A DNA stretch of 64,000 nucleotides, taken from Planctomycetia bacterium (lineage in GTDB: Bacteria > Planctomycetota > Planctomycetia > Gemmatales > Gemmataceae). Of this stretch, positions 51,850 through 63,058 are shown in pieces. Both the position numbers and the translations under genes were made by a program. A model generated the notes under the pieces. That model was not told the origin of the DNA. It did no database searches and was given only the letters and a program-made list of their open reading frames with translations. How positions within the stretch are numbered: the first letter of the stretch is position 1; the number at the start of each line of letters is the position of its first letter. The stretch spans positions 1-64,000 of the forward strand of contig SYLG01000013.1 of assembly GCA_005808665.1 (NCBI GenBank), read 5' to 3'.

Positions 51850-52802
51850 GGTGTTTTTTCAAGAATGTCAGCAACCACCTCCTCTGCCGCGCGAATGGCC
51901 TCTGAACCCTGGCCGCGACGGGGATGAATGCGATGGGAAAGAACAGGGCAAGCCAGTTGTTTGATATCATCCGGCAAAACAAAAGATCGTTTTGCAAGAA
52001 ACGCCTTGGCCTGGGCCGCCCGATAAAGTCCAAGCGAACTGCGCATACTGGCACCCAACCTCAGGGCGGGATGGCGCCTCGTAGCCCGCACAATCTCGAT
52101 CAGGTAGTCCTCAAGGCTTGTCTCCAAGGGTATTTCGCGAACTGCGCCCTGTATCCGGAACAAATCCGTCGTGCTTAAAACTGCCTTGAGATCATCCACC
52201 GGTTCGCCATTGCGATGCTCCCTAAGGATGCGCTTTTCTGCCTGGGCATCTGCATAGCCAATGGAGGTGCGAATGAGAAATCGGTCAAGCTGGCTTTCCG
52301 GTAAGGGATAGGTCCCTTCGAATTCAAAGGGATTCTGGGTGGCAATCACAAAAAAAGGTGGGCCAAGCTCCCGGGTTACCCCATCAACAGTTACCCGCCT
52401 GTCACCCATTGCTTCAAGCAATGCGGATTGGGTGCGGGGTGTGGCCCGGTTGATCTCATCCGCCAAAACCACCTGCCCAAATATGGGGCCTTTTTGAAAT
52501 GTAAACTCCCCCCGTTTTTGATCGAAAACCGATGTACCGATCAGGTCACTGGGAAGAAGGTCAGGGGTAAATTGAATGCGATGGAAAACAGCTTCGATCG
52601 ATTTTGCAATGGCTTTGCCCAGGAGGGATTTACCAGTTCCAGGGACATCCTCCAGAAGCAAATGGCCCTCTGCAAGCAACCCGACCAGTACCAAATCAAC
52701 GATTTCACTTTTTCCAAGAAAAACCGAATTGAGATTGGCCGCAAGCCGTTGGACCCCGGTGTTGAGATTTGGGTTTACTGGGTGGGTCAAAGCAGTGGTC
52801 AT
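51837..52802 (-). CDS. MoxR-family AAA+ ATPase
   Basis: 321 aa. Walker A 'EDVPGTGKSLLGKAI', Walker B 'GQVVLADEINRATPRTQSALLEAM', sensor 1 'FFVIATQNPFEFEGTYPLPESQLDRFL' and the arginine finger region are complete. The lid domain follows with 'HPALRLGASMRSSLGLYRAAQAKAFLAKR'. It is the first gene of the moxR-DUF58-transglutaminase operon and probably remodels or loads its DUF58 partner. It is cytoplasmic. The genes upstream are on the same strand but separated by about 110 bp. Confidence 0.96.
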   Translation of the reverse strand: MTTALTHPVNPNLNTGVQRLAANLNSVFLGKSEIVDLVLVGLLAEGHLLLEDVPGTGKSLLGKAIAKSIEAVFHRIQFTPDLLPSDLIGTSVFDQKRGEFTFQKGPIFGQVVLADEINRATPRTQSALLEAMGDRRVTVDGVTRELGPPFFVIATQNPFEFEGTYPLPESQLDRFLIRTSIGYADAQAEKRILREHRNGEPVDDLKAVLSTTDLFRIQGAVREIPLETSLEDYLIEIVRATRRHPALRLGASMRSSLGLYRAAQAKAFLAKRSFVLPDDIKQLACPVLSHRIHPRRGQGSEAIRAAEEVVADILEKTPCPR

Positions 52803-52909
52803 GTGGCCTTCTCATGGTGCAAAACGGAAAGGTTAACATTATGATAGGTTGCGATCCCCCGCACTCCATCGGAAAAAAACCGTTTCTTTCGCCCCAATCC
52901 GGGTCCATG

Positions 52910-54199
<1,290 letters not shown>

Positions 54200-54309
54200 G
54201 GTTTCCTCCAAAAGGGGGGGACCTCAAATGCAAAGAATTGAAAAGGCGAAATACCTATGAAATCATAATAGTAATAAGGAAGCAAGGGTAGGTTCCCAAG
54301 GGGATGATT

Positions 54310-55254
54310 ATGGCAGGCCCGGTACTTTCGGTTTCCGGCCTTACCAAGCGATTCCGGAAATTTGAAGCCCTTGTTGGGGTAAACCTGTCCGTGGAACCTG
54401 GGACCGTTTTCTCCTTGCTAGGCCAAAATGGGGCAGGCAAAACCACCCTGATCAAGGTACTATTGGGTATTCTCAAACCCTCCGAGGGGACTGCCCGGGT
54501 TTTGGGATATCCGGTGGGAAGCGTCCAAGCCAGAAGAAAAATCGGTTACCTCCCAGAAGATCATCGTTTCCCGGAATATCACACCGGCCCCAGTTTGCTC
54601 GAGTTTTATGGTGGACTCCAAGGCATTCCCAGGCACGAACGACGCAAACGGATTGGTTTTTGGCTTGACAGGGTTGGGTTGGGAGGTCGCGAATCTGTTC
54701 GAATTCGGGGATATTCCAAAGGGATGAAACAACGGATTGGCCTGGCCCAAGCTCTTATCCATGATCCGGATTTGGTTTTTCTGGATGAACCTACCGATGG
54801 GGTTGACCCTGTAGGTCGCCGGGAAATCCGTGACCTGATGTTGGACCTTAAAAGGATGGGAAAGACTTTGTTTCTCAACAGCCACCTTTTGGGAGAGGTC
54901 GAACTGGTTTCCGATCGCGTTGCCATTCTTAACAAGGGAAAAATGGTCCGTGAAGGATCATTGACCGAATTAACCGGGGGTCGTCCCTCCTGGATTTTTG
55001 GATTTGCCAAGGACCCAACCACCTTCCGGAAAACCCTGATGACATTGGGGGTGCCAAACACCTATTTGGATAGCAACCAAGCTTCGCCTTTCCATCAATG
55101 GGAAGTTTTTCCCAAATCGGAACAGGTCCTTGGGGAGTTGGTTAAACTGGCCGGAGAGGATCCTGGCGGCCTTAGGTTTTTGCATCCACGCCGCGAAAGT
55201 CTTGAGGATGTCTATCTGGATAGTTTGGGAAAGAAGGAGGCGGCTTCCACCTAA
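54310..55254 (+). CDS. ABC transporter ATP-binding protein (ABC-2 type)
   Basis: 314 aa from ATG 54310, with AAGGGG 6 nt upstream; ATG 54304 is an alternative two codons earlier. Walker A 'GQNGAGKTT', signature 'YSKGMKQRIGLAQAL' and Walker B 'LVFLDEPTDGVDP' are intact. The typical extra C-terminal domain of about 90 residues follows, ending with 'LHPRRESLEDVYLDSLGKK'. It pairs with the permease gene 27 bp downstream. The substrate is unknown. Confidence 0.95.
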   Translation: MAGPVLSVSGLTKRFRKFEALVGVNLSVEPGTVFSLLGQNGAGKTTLIKVLLGILKPSEGTARVLGYPVGSVQARRKIGYLPEDHRFPEYHTGPSLLEFYGGLQGIPRHERRKRIGFWLDRVGLGGRESVRIRGYSKGMKQRIGLAQALIHDPDLVFLDEPTDGVDPVGRREIRDLMLDLKRMGKTLFLNSHLLGEVELVSDRVAILNKGKMVREGSLTELTGGRPSWIFGFAKDPTTFRKTLMTLGVPNTYLDSNQASPFHQWEVFPKSEQVLGELVKLAGEDPGGLRFLHPRRESLEDVYLDSLGKKEAAST

Positions 55255-55281
55255 GTCAGTGGGTGGACAACCGGGGCCTTT

Positions 55282-56661
55282 ATGCAATTCATCGCCATTC
55301 TCAAAGACAGCGTCCGGGAGGCACTCGACGCAAGAATTTTTTGGATCATAGGAATCGTAGCTGGCATTTTAGTCCTTTTGGGGTTGACAATGTCTTTTGA
55401 ACCACTTCCCATGGGTAAAGTGGTCATAGGCTCCTTGATCACGGGCCTAACTTCAAACGAAAACAAACAGGGACCCCGAAGGGCTGTTTTGGGACCAAGG
55501 TCCGGGGGAGGCGGCCTGTTTGATGCCTTTCAGGGAATTTTTCGTCAAAGTAATGCGAAAATCAACCTTCTTGAAGCCGAACCCGTCAATGGCCTGAACT
55601 TGCCCTCCGCAGAATGGAAACTCCGGCTGGAATTGCCCAGGGAAATTGCCAAAAAACAGGGTGCGGTGGATTCTGCGACATTCCTGAGGGACAACTTCGG
55701 CAGGATTGCCAACACCCCGGTGGTTGCCATAAAATCCGTAAAACTTGTGTCGGGAAGCGGATCGGCCCAGTCGGATCTATTTGATTTGGAAATAGTTCCC
55801 TTGGACGGATTCCTCCGCATTTGGCCCCATAAATGGTCCATGTTTTTTGGTGGTTTAACCATTCTGGATTGTTCCACCAGGCCAATGACCTCCTTTGATG
55901 TTTTGGGCAACCAGATTCTGCTCCTGGAAAGCATTTTGGTTGCCGGGATTGGCACCTGGGTTGCCCTTATGCTTAGCGTGGCTCTTACCAGTTTTTTTAT
56001 TCCTGCCATGCTCAAAAAAGGAACCGTGGAAACCCTTCTGGTCCGTCCCATTTCACGATGGAGGCTGTTGACCTATAAATATTGCGGCGGATTGCTATTT
56101 ATTGGCTTTGGAACCACCGTTATCCTTGGGGCCGTTTGGGTTACCGTTTCCTTCAAAGCAGGCGTTTGGTCGCAAGCATTACTTTGGATGATTCCTGTAA
56201 TCGTATTCTACTATGCGTTTCTTCACAGTATTTCCACATTAGGCTCGGTGGTGACCCGCTCTGCCGTGTTTGGTTTAATAGCCGCATGCCTTGTTTGGTT
56301 TAGCCTGTTTTTGCTTAATGTGGCCAAAGAAAGCATTCTCATGATGGACCAGGTTGCCCCGATTGTTGCGGGAATCCCGAATCCCCAAAGAAGCGGAACA
56401 GTGGAGCCCGGTCCAAAAATTGCGGACTCAACTTTTGGCAAAGTGATAATGGGGACCCATCGATGGTTGCCCAGGCCGTCAGAAATTGACAGTTTTGTCC
56501 GATCCAAATTGCAGGAAGATTTGCTTTTGGGTCGCGAGGTGGAAAAATCCCCATTCTCCCCGGAAATATTGGATTGGAAAGAAAGCGCTGGTATCACACT
56601 AGGACACACTATTCTGGCTCTCCTTCTGGCATGCCTGGTTTTTTCATATCGCGATCCATAA
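55282..56661 (+). CDS. ABC-2 type transporter permease
   Basis: 459 aa. A first helix (IFWIIGIVAGILVLLGLTMSF) is followed by a large extracytoplasmic region of about 170 residues. Then come five to six helices, starting with 'LLLESILVAGIGTWVALMLSVALTSFFIPAM' and containing 'LVRPISRWRLLTYKYCGG', a usual ABC-2 cytoplasmic loop. The layout fits the NosY/CcmB-like ABC-2 group. It forms a transporter with the ATPase encoded just upstream. Direction (probably export) and substrate are inferred or unknown. Confidence 0.92.
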   Translation: MQFIAILKDSVREALDARIFWIIGIVAGILVLLGLTMSFEPLPMGKVVIGSLITGLTSNENKQGPRRAVLGPRSGGGGLFDAFQGIFRQSNAKINLLEAEPVNGLNLPSAEWKLRLELPREIAKKQGAVDSATFLRDNFGRIANTPVVAIKSVKLVSGSGSAQSDLFDLEIVPLDGFLRIWPHKWSMFFGGLTILDCSTRPMTSFDVLGNQILLLESILVAGIGTWVALMLSVALTSFFIPAMLKKGTVETLLVRPISRWRLLTYKYCGGLLFIGFGTTVILGAVWVTVSFKAGVWSQALLWMIPVIVFYYAFLHSISTLGSVVTRSAVFGLIAACLVWFSLFLLNVAKESILMMDQVAPIVAGIPNPQRSGTVEPGPKIADSTFGKVIMGTHRWLPRPSEIDSFVRSKLQEDLLLGREVEKSPFSPEILDWKESAGITLGHTILALLLACLVFSYRDP

Positions 56662-56714
56662 ATATTTTGGCTTTATTATTTTATGGATAGGTGATTAAAA
56701 GGCGGACCGCAAAA

Positions 56715-58115
56715 ATGTCAGTTAATGAATTGGTTTATCAGAAATGTATCCGGCCTGAATGTGGTTTCACCCAATCCCATGACGATACCAGCTTTGCCTG
56801 TTCCAAGTGCAAAGGGCTTATGGATGTCCTGTACGATTGGGATAGGATTCCCGTTCCAAAGTCTCTTAAAGAGTTTGAAAAAGCTTGGCAAACAAGGTCA
56901 AATCCCCTGGATTTCAGCGGGGTTTGGCGTTTCCGGAAACTCTTGCCCTTTGTACCGGACGAAAAAATCCTCACGATTGGCGAAGGTCAGACCCTTTTGC
57001 AAAAAGCGGATGCTATTGGCAACAGGATTGGAATGAACCAGGGTGGTTTGTTCCTTCAATACGAGGGCATGAACCCATCGGGCAGCTTCAAGGACAACGG
57101 CATGACTGCCGCTTTTTCCCATGCCAGGATGACCGGTGCCACCAGGGCGGCATGTGCCAGTACCGGGAACACCTCGGCAAGCCTTGCCATTTATTGTTCC
57201 GCAACCAGCCAAATGAAGGGAATTGTTTTTGTCGGGTCCGGAAAAATCAGTTACGGAAAGTTGGCTCAAGCCCTTGACCATGGGGCATTGACCATTCAAA
57301 TTGAGGGTGACTTTGACGATGCCATGCACCAGGTCCAGCAAATGGCAAAGAGATTAGGTGTATATCTTGTTAACAGCATCAATCCCTTCCGTTTGGAGGG
57401 CCAAAAAACGATTATGTTTCGTGTCCTCGAATCCCTCAATTGGGAGGTTCCCGACTGGATCGTGGTTCCCGGTGGAAATCTTGGCAATAGCTCGGCATTT
57501 GGCAAGGCATTCATGGAACTTAAGGCCCTTGGCCTGGTGAACCGACTTCCCCGGTTGGCCATCATTAACGCGGCAGGTGCCGATACCTGTTTCCAGTTAT
57601 TCAACCAGGACGGTTTGCGCTGGAATGGTGGAGCCTGGGATAAATCCATTGTAGATCGCTATTATCGTCAACTCGACGATTCCAATCGCCGGGCCAACAC
57701 CCTTGCCAGTGCCATCGAAATCAACCGGCCTGTAAACCTTCCCAAAGCATTACGGGCCCTGGATGCCATGGAGGGTGTGGTCCGCCAAACCACCGACCAG
57801 GAAATCCTCGACGCCAAAGCCATGGTTGGGGCTGGCGGACTGGGGTGTGAACCAGCTTCTGCGGCAAGCCTGGCTGGATTGATCCAACTTCGCCAGGAAG
57901 GTGTCATTGCTCCCTCCGATAGGGTAGTGTGCATTCTTACCGCCCACCAAATGAAAGATTCAGCGGCCACTGTCGCCTACCATGGATCGGATCCGAAATC
58001 CTTCCAGGAAGTGCTGGGAGTAAGAGGTGTTCGCCGGGCCAATTATGCAAATCGGCCGGTTCAGGTTTCAAACGACCTTGAAGCCATCGTTCGCTCCATC
58101 GAAATCTACAGCTAA
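56715..58115 (+). CDS. thrC: Threonine synthase
   Basis: 466 aa from ATG 56715, with AAAAGGCGG upstream. It converts O-phosphohomoserine to threonine with PLP. The N terminus has a zinc-ribbon-like 'CIRPECGF...FACSKCKG' (four Cys), as in long threonine synthases. The PLP lysine is in '[17 protein letters not shown]', and the phosphate-binding loop is '[16 protein letters not shown]'. '[15 protein letters not shown]' and '[15 protein letters not shown]' are also in place. It is full length. A short TPR gene follows 25 bp later. Confidence 0.95.
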   Translation: MSVNELVYQKCIRPECGFTQSHDDTSFACSKCKGLMDVLYDWDRIPVPKSLKEFEKAWQTRSNPLDFSGVWRFRKLLPFVPDEKILTIGEGQTLLQKADAIGNRIGMNQGGLFLQYEGMNPSGSFKDNGMTAAFSHARMTGATRAACASTGNTSASLAIYCSATSQMKGIVFVGSGKISYGKLAQALDHGALTIQIEGDFDDAMHQVQQMAKRLGVYLVNSINPFRLEGQKTIMFRVLESLNWEVPDWIVVPGGNLGNSSAFGKAFMELKALGLVNRLPRLAIINAAGADTCFQLFNQDGLRWNGGAWDKSIVDRYYRQLDDSNRRANTLASAIEINRPVNLPKALRALDAMEGVVRQTTDQEILDAKAMVGAGGLGCEPASAASLAGLIQLRQEGVIAPSDRVVCILTAHQMKDSAATVAYHGSDPKSFQEVLGVRGVRRANYANRPVQVSNDLEAIVRSIEIYS

Positions 58116-58140
58116 TTGAAATAGGCAATGGTAACCCATC

Positions 58141-58455
58141 ATGGACACGGATCGCAAAAAACAACTTCAAGCCCTCCTATTGGAATTCCCGGGGGATCCC
58201 TTCCTTAGATATGGCCTGGCCATGGAGGAATCCTCGGCAGGAAACATGGCGGATGCCTCCCATTCTTTCGAACAACTGATTGCCGACCATCCGGAATATG
58301 TTCCGGCCTATCTCCAGGCAGGCCAAATTGCCGCCCGGATGGATAATACCTCCCTTGCCCGGAAAATTTATTCCCAAGGAATCGTGGTTGCCAAAAAGGC
58401 CAAAGATTTCAAAGCTTCAGGAGAAATGGAACAGTTCATGGATGCATTGGATTAG
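58141..58455 (+). CDS. Small TPR-like protein
   Basis: 104 aa made of about three helix pairs: 'DPFLRYGLAMEESSAGNMADASHSFEQLIADHPEYVPAYLQAGQIAARMDNTSLARKIYSQG'. This is the tetratricopeptide pattern. It is cytoplasmic, with no signal or membrane segment. It is translated from a start 25 bp after thrC and probably shares its transcript. A partner is not known. The same type of small TPR protein is common next to metabolic genes in this phylum, as far as I can recall. Confidence 0.8.
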   Translation: MDTDRKKQLQALLLEFPGDPFLRYGLAMEESSAGNMADASHSFEQLIADHPEYVPAYLQAGQIAARMDNTSLARKIYSQGIVVAKKAKDFKASGEMEQFMDALD

Positions 58456-58500
58456 ACCGCTTGCCTGCTTTGTTCTGCCAGGCCCTAATCAATTATGGAT

Positions 58501-59364
58501 TCAACGGGTTACCTGATGCGTGTCCCTTGAAATCGTCAGGCAAAGCTGCTCAAGGGGTAAATCATTGGGATCGGTACCAAATGGCGCTTCGGTTTCGACC
58601 CCAGCTTCCTCAATTCCAAGCATACCCAGGGAAACAACGGCAACAATAATCGGCCCGGCAAGCCCCATTTTTTCCAAAAGAACAAAAGGAAGTGTAAACA
58701 GGTAAACCAAAAGTATCTGTTTGATAAGTGTCGCATAAACAAATGGCAAGGGAGTTTTGGAGATTTTTTCACACCCCCCCTGGCTGTCAACCATTTTGGT
58801 TAATAGTTCTTCCATGGATTGAGCCATGCGAAAGTCAAGTTTTCCCTCAGCCTGGCGGCGAAAAATCCATTCACTAATCCCTTTGGCTATGATCGTTGGC
58901 GGATTTCCCGACCGGGTCGCTTTTTCAAAGATGTTGGCGGGAACCAGGTGACTTATTTCGTCCAGATCGATGTCATTTCGAAGGGTTTGTTTGACGGCCA
59001 GGACATATCCACTGATAAGATTGGCCAGATCCTCAGCCTGGCCACCGGCATAAACATGACCCATCCTTGCCAAAGTCCGGCAACTGTTAATCATGATTCC
59101 CCAATGGGACCTCGCTTCCCAATATCGGGCGTTTGACGCATTGGTTCGAAACACAATCAACAAACCGATCGTTGACCCTAAAATGGTGTGTCCCAAAGGG
59201 TCCAAATGCAGGGCAGTCCAATTGGCTGGGAGCACCTCCTTGAGGGTGTGCAACAAAAGGCTCAACGAGGTAATCAAGGCAACCCGACCAAGAATGGCGG
59301 GAATGACTGTTCCCTTGTAACTAAACGCCAATTTCGTCCAGGCATTACGATTATAGATGATCAT
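58501..59364 (-). CDS. Bestrophin-family (UPF0187) membrane channel protein
   Basis: 287 aa. Four transmembrane segments are visible. The first is 'LGRVALITSLSLLLHTL', the second 'LGHTILGSTIGLLIVFRTNASNARYWEARSHWGIMINSCRTLARM', which holds the family signature. The last two are 'LLVYLFTLPFVLLEKMGL' and 'IIVAVVSLGMLGIEEAG', followed by 'ETEAPFGTDPNDLPLEQLC'. Bacterial bestrophins form pentameric ion channels (a homologue conducts cations). It is on the same strand as the kinase gene and begins 26 bp after its stop. Confidence 0.9.
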   Translation of the reverse strand: MIIYNRNAWTKLAFSYKGTVIPAILGRVALITSLSLLLHTLKEVLPANWTALHLDPLGHTILGSTIGLLIVFRTNASNARYWEARSHWGIMINSCRTLARMGHVYAGGQAEDLANLISGYVLAVKQTLRNDIDLDEISHLVPANIFEKATRSGNPPTIIAKGISEWIFRRQAEGKLDFRMAQSMEELLTKMVDSQGGCEKISKTPLPFVYATLIKQILLVYLFTLPFVLLEKMGLAGPIIVAVVSLGMLGIEEAGVETEAPFGTDPNDLPLEQLCLTISRDTHQVTR

Positions 59365-59390
59365 TTAAAAACCCTTTGAACGAAATTTGT

Positions 59391-62084
59391 CTACTTAATC
59401 TGTTGCCACCAGGATTTTGGAAACAGATTTAATGGTTTTGGGTTGGTATTATTTTCCCATTCCGAGTAGGGATCATTTTCCTGGAACCCGGCTTCCAAAA
59501 GGCGGGTCATGGTGAGCCATCGATCCATGGCGGTGATTTGCTGGTCTTTCGACCGCTGGGGCTGGTGAACAAAATGCGGAAAAATATCAGGAGGGATGTG
59601 GTTGGTTTCATCCGTAACAACCAGGCCCTGGTCCCGGATTTGGGCAATACGCACCCGGAATTGGGTGTAGTTGTTTGGGAGGATATGGGCAATTCCAACC
59701 GGGCTTTCCCATGCTTCCTCGTGAAGGGAATGGAGGACCAAATCAACATCAAAACTTTTGGCCTTTTGCACAGCCTGAATCCAAAGGTTTATCGCAATGA
59801 ATGCCTTGACCATGGAATCAGAAACCAATATTTTTTCTCCCATTTGTTTACGAATGAGGGTCAGGAATTCGGCATTGGCACGAGTACGAAGGTTCATGAA
59901 ATAATTGGCAACAGCATAATCCCCCTTGAGGAGACCTTGATGTTCCTTCTGGATTGCATCCAGTTTAACCTCATCCAAAACCAGATGAATCATGGGAAGT
60001 TTTTCACTGGTAAACCCTTTTTTACGCATTTCGCCAACCAATGCGGCAATTGCCCCGGGATGGGCAATAGTGGATACAATGAAATCGGGATTTGCCGCGG
60101 TTAGGGCATCTGCGATTTTTTCAACATGGCTAAAAGGGGGAAGCAAAGGCAAAAAATCATACCCAACCAAGGTGTGCGTATTGGCATAGTTTTTTTCCAT
60201 AATCATTTTTGTGTATTGAACAATCGATCGTGAACCTACATCATCCGTTCCCACCATGAAAATTTTGCGCTCCAAACCATTTTTTGATCCAAATTTAAGG
60301 CTTAATTCCAAGGCTGGTTCGAGCAATTGATTGGGAATTGGGCCCATGTGAATGACCCCGGGAAAATTGTCCATTCCCTCGCCGATACTGGGATAAAAAA
60401 GGAGTCCATGGTAATTAAGCAGAATCTCTGCCGATCGCCTCCGAAAGGGTGGGGTGGAGCAGCCAAAAATGGCCGCAACTTTTTCTGTATCCAGCAGATG
60501 AGCCGTTTCCTTTGCATTCTCCGATGGGGAGGATTTCGCATCCCGTTCCACAAGGGTAAGTTGATTTCCAAGCAGGGTGTTATCGGGAACCAGAATCTCC
60601 AGGGCAGCCCTGCATATGTTCAGAAGTGGTTCGTCCATGGCTGCCATATTCCCGGTTTTGGAGAATAACAAACCAATTTTTACTTCGGGGAGGGCCTCAA
60701 TGGTGGGGGGATTAGCCCATTTGATAATTAGGGTGATAATGGGATAGGTCGCCGCAAGGATCATGATCAAAATGCTTGCGCCAAGGGCCAAAAATCGCTT
60801 GGGGGGACGCCTGTTTTCCTCGAATTCCTTAACCCCTGAAGGTTGGGAAATACCCACTTTGGATTCAGAAAATTTATGGCCATTACTTTCACGATCGCCG
60901 AGGATCTGATCAATCCTCGAAATCACACTTTTTGCGTTGGGAAGCCTTTTGTCAGGGTCTTTTGCCAAAAGATCCTCGAGCAATTTCAGGATGTTCCGAG
61001 GAAGCGTTTTACCAGCAACCTCTAAATCCGGAGCTTCTGCCTCAACAGTGGCCCTGAGCACGGCCATAGTATTTTCACCCTCAAAGGGTGTTTTTCCACA
61101 AAGACACTTGAATAATAGGCAACCCAAACCGTAAAGATCGGTTCGTTGGTCACAAGGCAACCCATAAATTTGTTCGGGTGCCATATAACTTGGCGTCCCC
61201 ACCACCATTCCGTGGTGGGTAAGGGAGGAATCCTGATTGACAGGCTTGGCTAGTCCAAAGTCGAGGATTTTTACCCGGCGAAATTCCCCGGTATTCGGGT
61301 TAATTTCTATCCAAATGTTGGCTGGTTTTATGTCCCGGTGGATCAGGTTACTTTGGTGGGCATCATTTAATCCCTCCGCAACTTGCCTGATGTAACCCAA
61401 CGCTTCCCGGCTTGGAAGGAAGGTACTACGGCCAAGTTTTGCCTCCAGGGTTTCACCATGAAGGAATTCCATCGACAAAAAAGGAACCGTTTGTGCATCA
61501 GGGCCTGTCCATTCCCCGACCCGGAAAACCGTAACGATATGTTCGCTTTGCAAATTGCCAGCAAGCCTGGCTTCTTGCAAAAACCGTTGTTTGTAACTTT
61601 CGTCAACTAATTCGGTCCTCAAAATCTTAAGAGCAATGCGCCTTTTTAAATCTTTGTCCTCCGCTTCGAAAACAACACCCATACCGCCAGTGCCAATGAC
61701 CCGAAAAAGCCGATAATTGGAAATCCACCCCATCTCCCCTTCGGCTTCTGGTGGATCCATAAAAGGATAGGGATTGTCAGGGTCGACAATTTTTGCTGCC
61801 GGTGCCGCCATGTCAGCCGATTCTTTTACGGAATTATCTTTGGATGGTTCCTCCCCATCCTGATTTTTTCCTGCCAAAGCCGATTGGGATTCCTGGTTGG
61901 GAATGGGGTCCTTGTTTTCCTCTTTGACCTGCTTGATCAGCAATTCCCGCAGGATTCGTTGGCAGGCCTTGCACCCGCCAAGGTGTTTTTGCATTTCCTC
62001 ACGGAAAGATGGGTCAAGGGTGGGATCCAGCTTTATCCGGGAAAGGTTTTCGGGAAGCGGACAGCCAGATTTTTCCGCCATCAT
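59391..62084 (-). CDS. Receptor Ser/Thr kinase: zinc-finger, kinase, TM, urea-type substrate-binding domain
   Basis: 897 aa. In order: an anti-sigma-type zinc motif H34-x3-C38-x2-C41; a low-complexity linker; a Hanks-type kinase (about 123-390) with GTGGMG loop, Lys153 in 'IALKIL', HRD Asp251 in 'HRDIKPAN', DFG at 275-277 and 'GTPSYMAPEQ'; one transmembrane helix (about 431-455); and a periplasmic domain resembling urea ABC-transporter binding proteins (UrtA/Peripla_BP_6), e.g. 'IGLLFSKTGNMAAMDEPLLN', 'FYPSIGEGMDNFPGVIHMGPIPNQLLEPAL', 'ALTAANPDFIVSTIAHPGAIAAL'. All catalytic kinase residues are present. It would sense an outside ligand (urea or a short amide is a guess) and phosphorylate cytoplasmic targets. 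It is divergent from a beta carbonic anhydrase. Confidence 0.93.
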   Translation of the reverse strand: MMAEKSGCPLPENLSRIKLDPTLDPSFREEMQKHLGGCKACQRILRELLIKQVKEENKDPIPNQESQSALAGKNQDGEEPSKDNSVKESADMAAPAAKIVDPDNPYPFMDPPEAEGEMGWISNYRLFRVIGTGGMGVVFEAEDKDLKRRIALKILRTELVDESYKQRFLQEARLAGNLQSEHIVTVFRVGEWTGPDAQTVPFLSMEFLHGETLEAKLGRSTFLPSREALGYIRQVAEGLNDAHQSNLIHRDIKPANIWIEINPNTGEFRRVKILDFGLAKPVNQDSSLTHHGMVVGTPSYMAPEQIYGLPCDQRTDLYGLGCLLFKCLCGKTPFEGENTMAVLRATVEAEAPDLEVAGKTLPRNILKLLEDLLAKDPDKRLPNAKSVISRIDQILGDRESNGHKFSESKVGISQPSGVKEFEENRRPPKRFLALGASILIMILAATYPIITLIIKWANPPTIEALPEVKIGLLFSKTGNMAAMDEPLLNICRAALEILVPDNTLLGNQLTLVERDAKSSPSENAKETAHLLDTEKVAAIFGCSTPPFRRRSAEILLNYHGLLFYPSIGEGMDNFPGVIHMGPIPNQLLEPALELSLKFGSKNGLERKIFMVGTDDVGSRSIVQYTKMIMEKNYANTHTLVGYDFLPLLPPFSHVEKIADALTAANPDFIVSTIAHPGAIAALVGEMRKKGFTSEKLPMIHLVLDEVKLDAIQKEHQGLLKGDYAVANYFMNLRTRANAEFLTLIRKQMGEKILVSDSMVKAFIAINLWIQAVQKAKSFDVDLVLHSLHEEAWESPVGIAHILPNNYTQFRVRIAQIRDQGLVVTDETNHIPPDIFPHFVHQPQRSKDQQITAMDRWLTMTRLLEAGFQENDPYSEWENNTNPKPLNLFPKSWWQQIK

Positions 62085-62241
62085 TACGCCCTATGGATTA
62101 TGGTTATCTCTATGATAATGTGCTAGGATAAACCGAGGTAAACGGGAAGGGAGCTACAAAGTTCCCCAGGTTGGTTCCATTTGGTACTTTGGCGAGCTGC
62201 CCCGTTTTGCAAAGCCATGAAAATGAAAAGGATAACGGCGC

Positions 62242-62946
62242 ATGACTCGGATTATCAAGGGCGTTTTCGACTTCCAGAAGAATGTCCATGGGACCCGTGA
62301 ACAGCTTTTCAAAAATTTGGGCTCTGGACAAAAACCGCTAGCCCTTTTCATCACCTGTTCCGACTCGCGCATTAGTCCCGATATGCTCACCCAAACCCAA
62401 CCGGGTGAGTTGTTCATCATGCGAAATGCGGGTAATATTGTCAGCCCATATTCATGGGATCATGCATCAGGGGAGGCTGCCACTCTTGAATATGCGGTTA
62501 AACAACTTAAGGTTCGTGAAGTGATTATTTGTGGCCATGCAAAATGTGGGGCCATTCACGGGCTATTGAACATGGACAAACTGGATGCACTTCCCGAGGT
62601 AAAACGGTGGCTCCAATTTTCCGAGCCTGTTTTGGCTGCGCTGAAACGGGATACAGAAGGGATGTCACAAGAAGAAATTTTGGCCATTGGGATTGAACGA
62701 AATGTCCTTCAACAGCTTGAAAATGTAAAATCGTATCCCTTTGTCCGCGAAGCAGTTGATCGTGGGGAGTTAAGGCTTCATGCTTGGGTTTACCATTTTG
62801 AAACAGGAACCGTCCTTGCTCACGATCAAACGAAAAAACGGTTTGTTTCGTTAAGTGACGCCACCAAACCCAAATTCAACGCAACCAAAGAAGAGATTGA
62901 ATCCTATATCAAATCCCATCAAGGTGGCATGGATTTAACCATCTAG
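62242..62946 (+). CDS. Beta-class carbonic anhydrase
   Basis: 234 aa. AAGGA precedes the ATG. It interconverts CO2 and bicarbonate. Zinc ligands are in 'LFITCSDSRISPDML' (Cys, with the Asp-Arg pair) and 'VIICGHAKCGAI' (His, Cys). 'FIMRNAGNIVSPYS' and 'TLEYAVKQLKVREV' are typical. It is full length, cytoplasmic and probably a dimer or tetramer. It supplies bicarbonate for carboxylases such as AccC. It lies between the divergent urea-type receptor kinase and speA, so carbon/nitrogen balance is a plausible theme. Confidence 0.95.
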   Translation: MTRIIKGVFDFQKNVHGTREQLFKNLGSGQKPLALFITCSDSRISPDMLTQTQPGELFIMRNAGNIVSPYSWDHASGEAATLEYAVKQLKVREVIICGHAKCGAIHGLLNMDKLDALPEVKRWLQFSEPVLAALKRDTEGMSQEEILAIGIERNVLQQLENVKSYPFVREAVDRGELRLHAWVYHFETGTVLAHDQTKKRFVSLSDATKPKFNATKEEIESYIKSHQGGMDLTI

Positions 62947-63058
62947 AAGGAATTTAATGGTTTCGGACTTGATTGCAAAGCCCGACCTCCCAATCTTAAT
63001 CTCTTTGAATGACATGGGGCCTTCCCCTGCTTGCTTATCACGAAGGAGTCAAAGTCGA

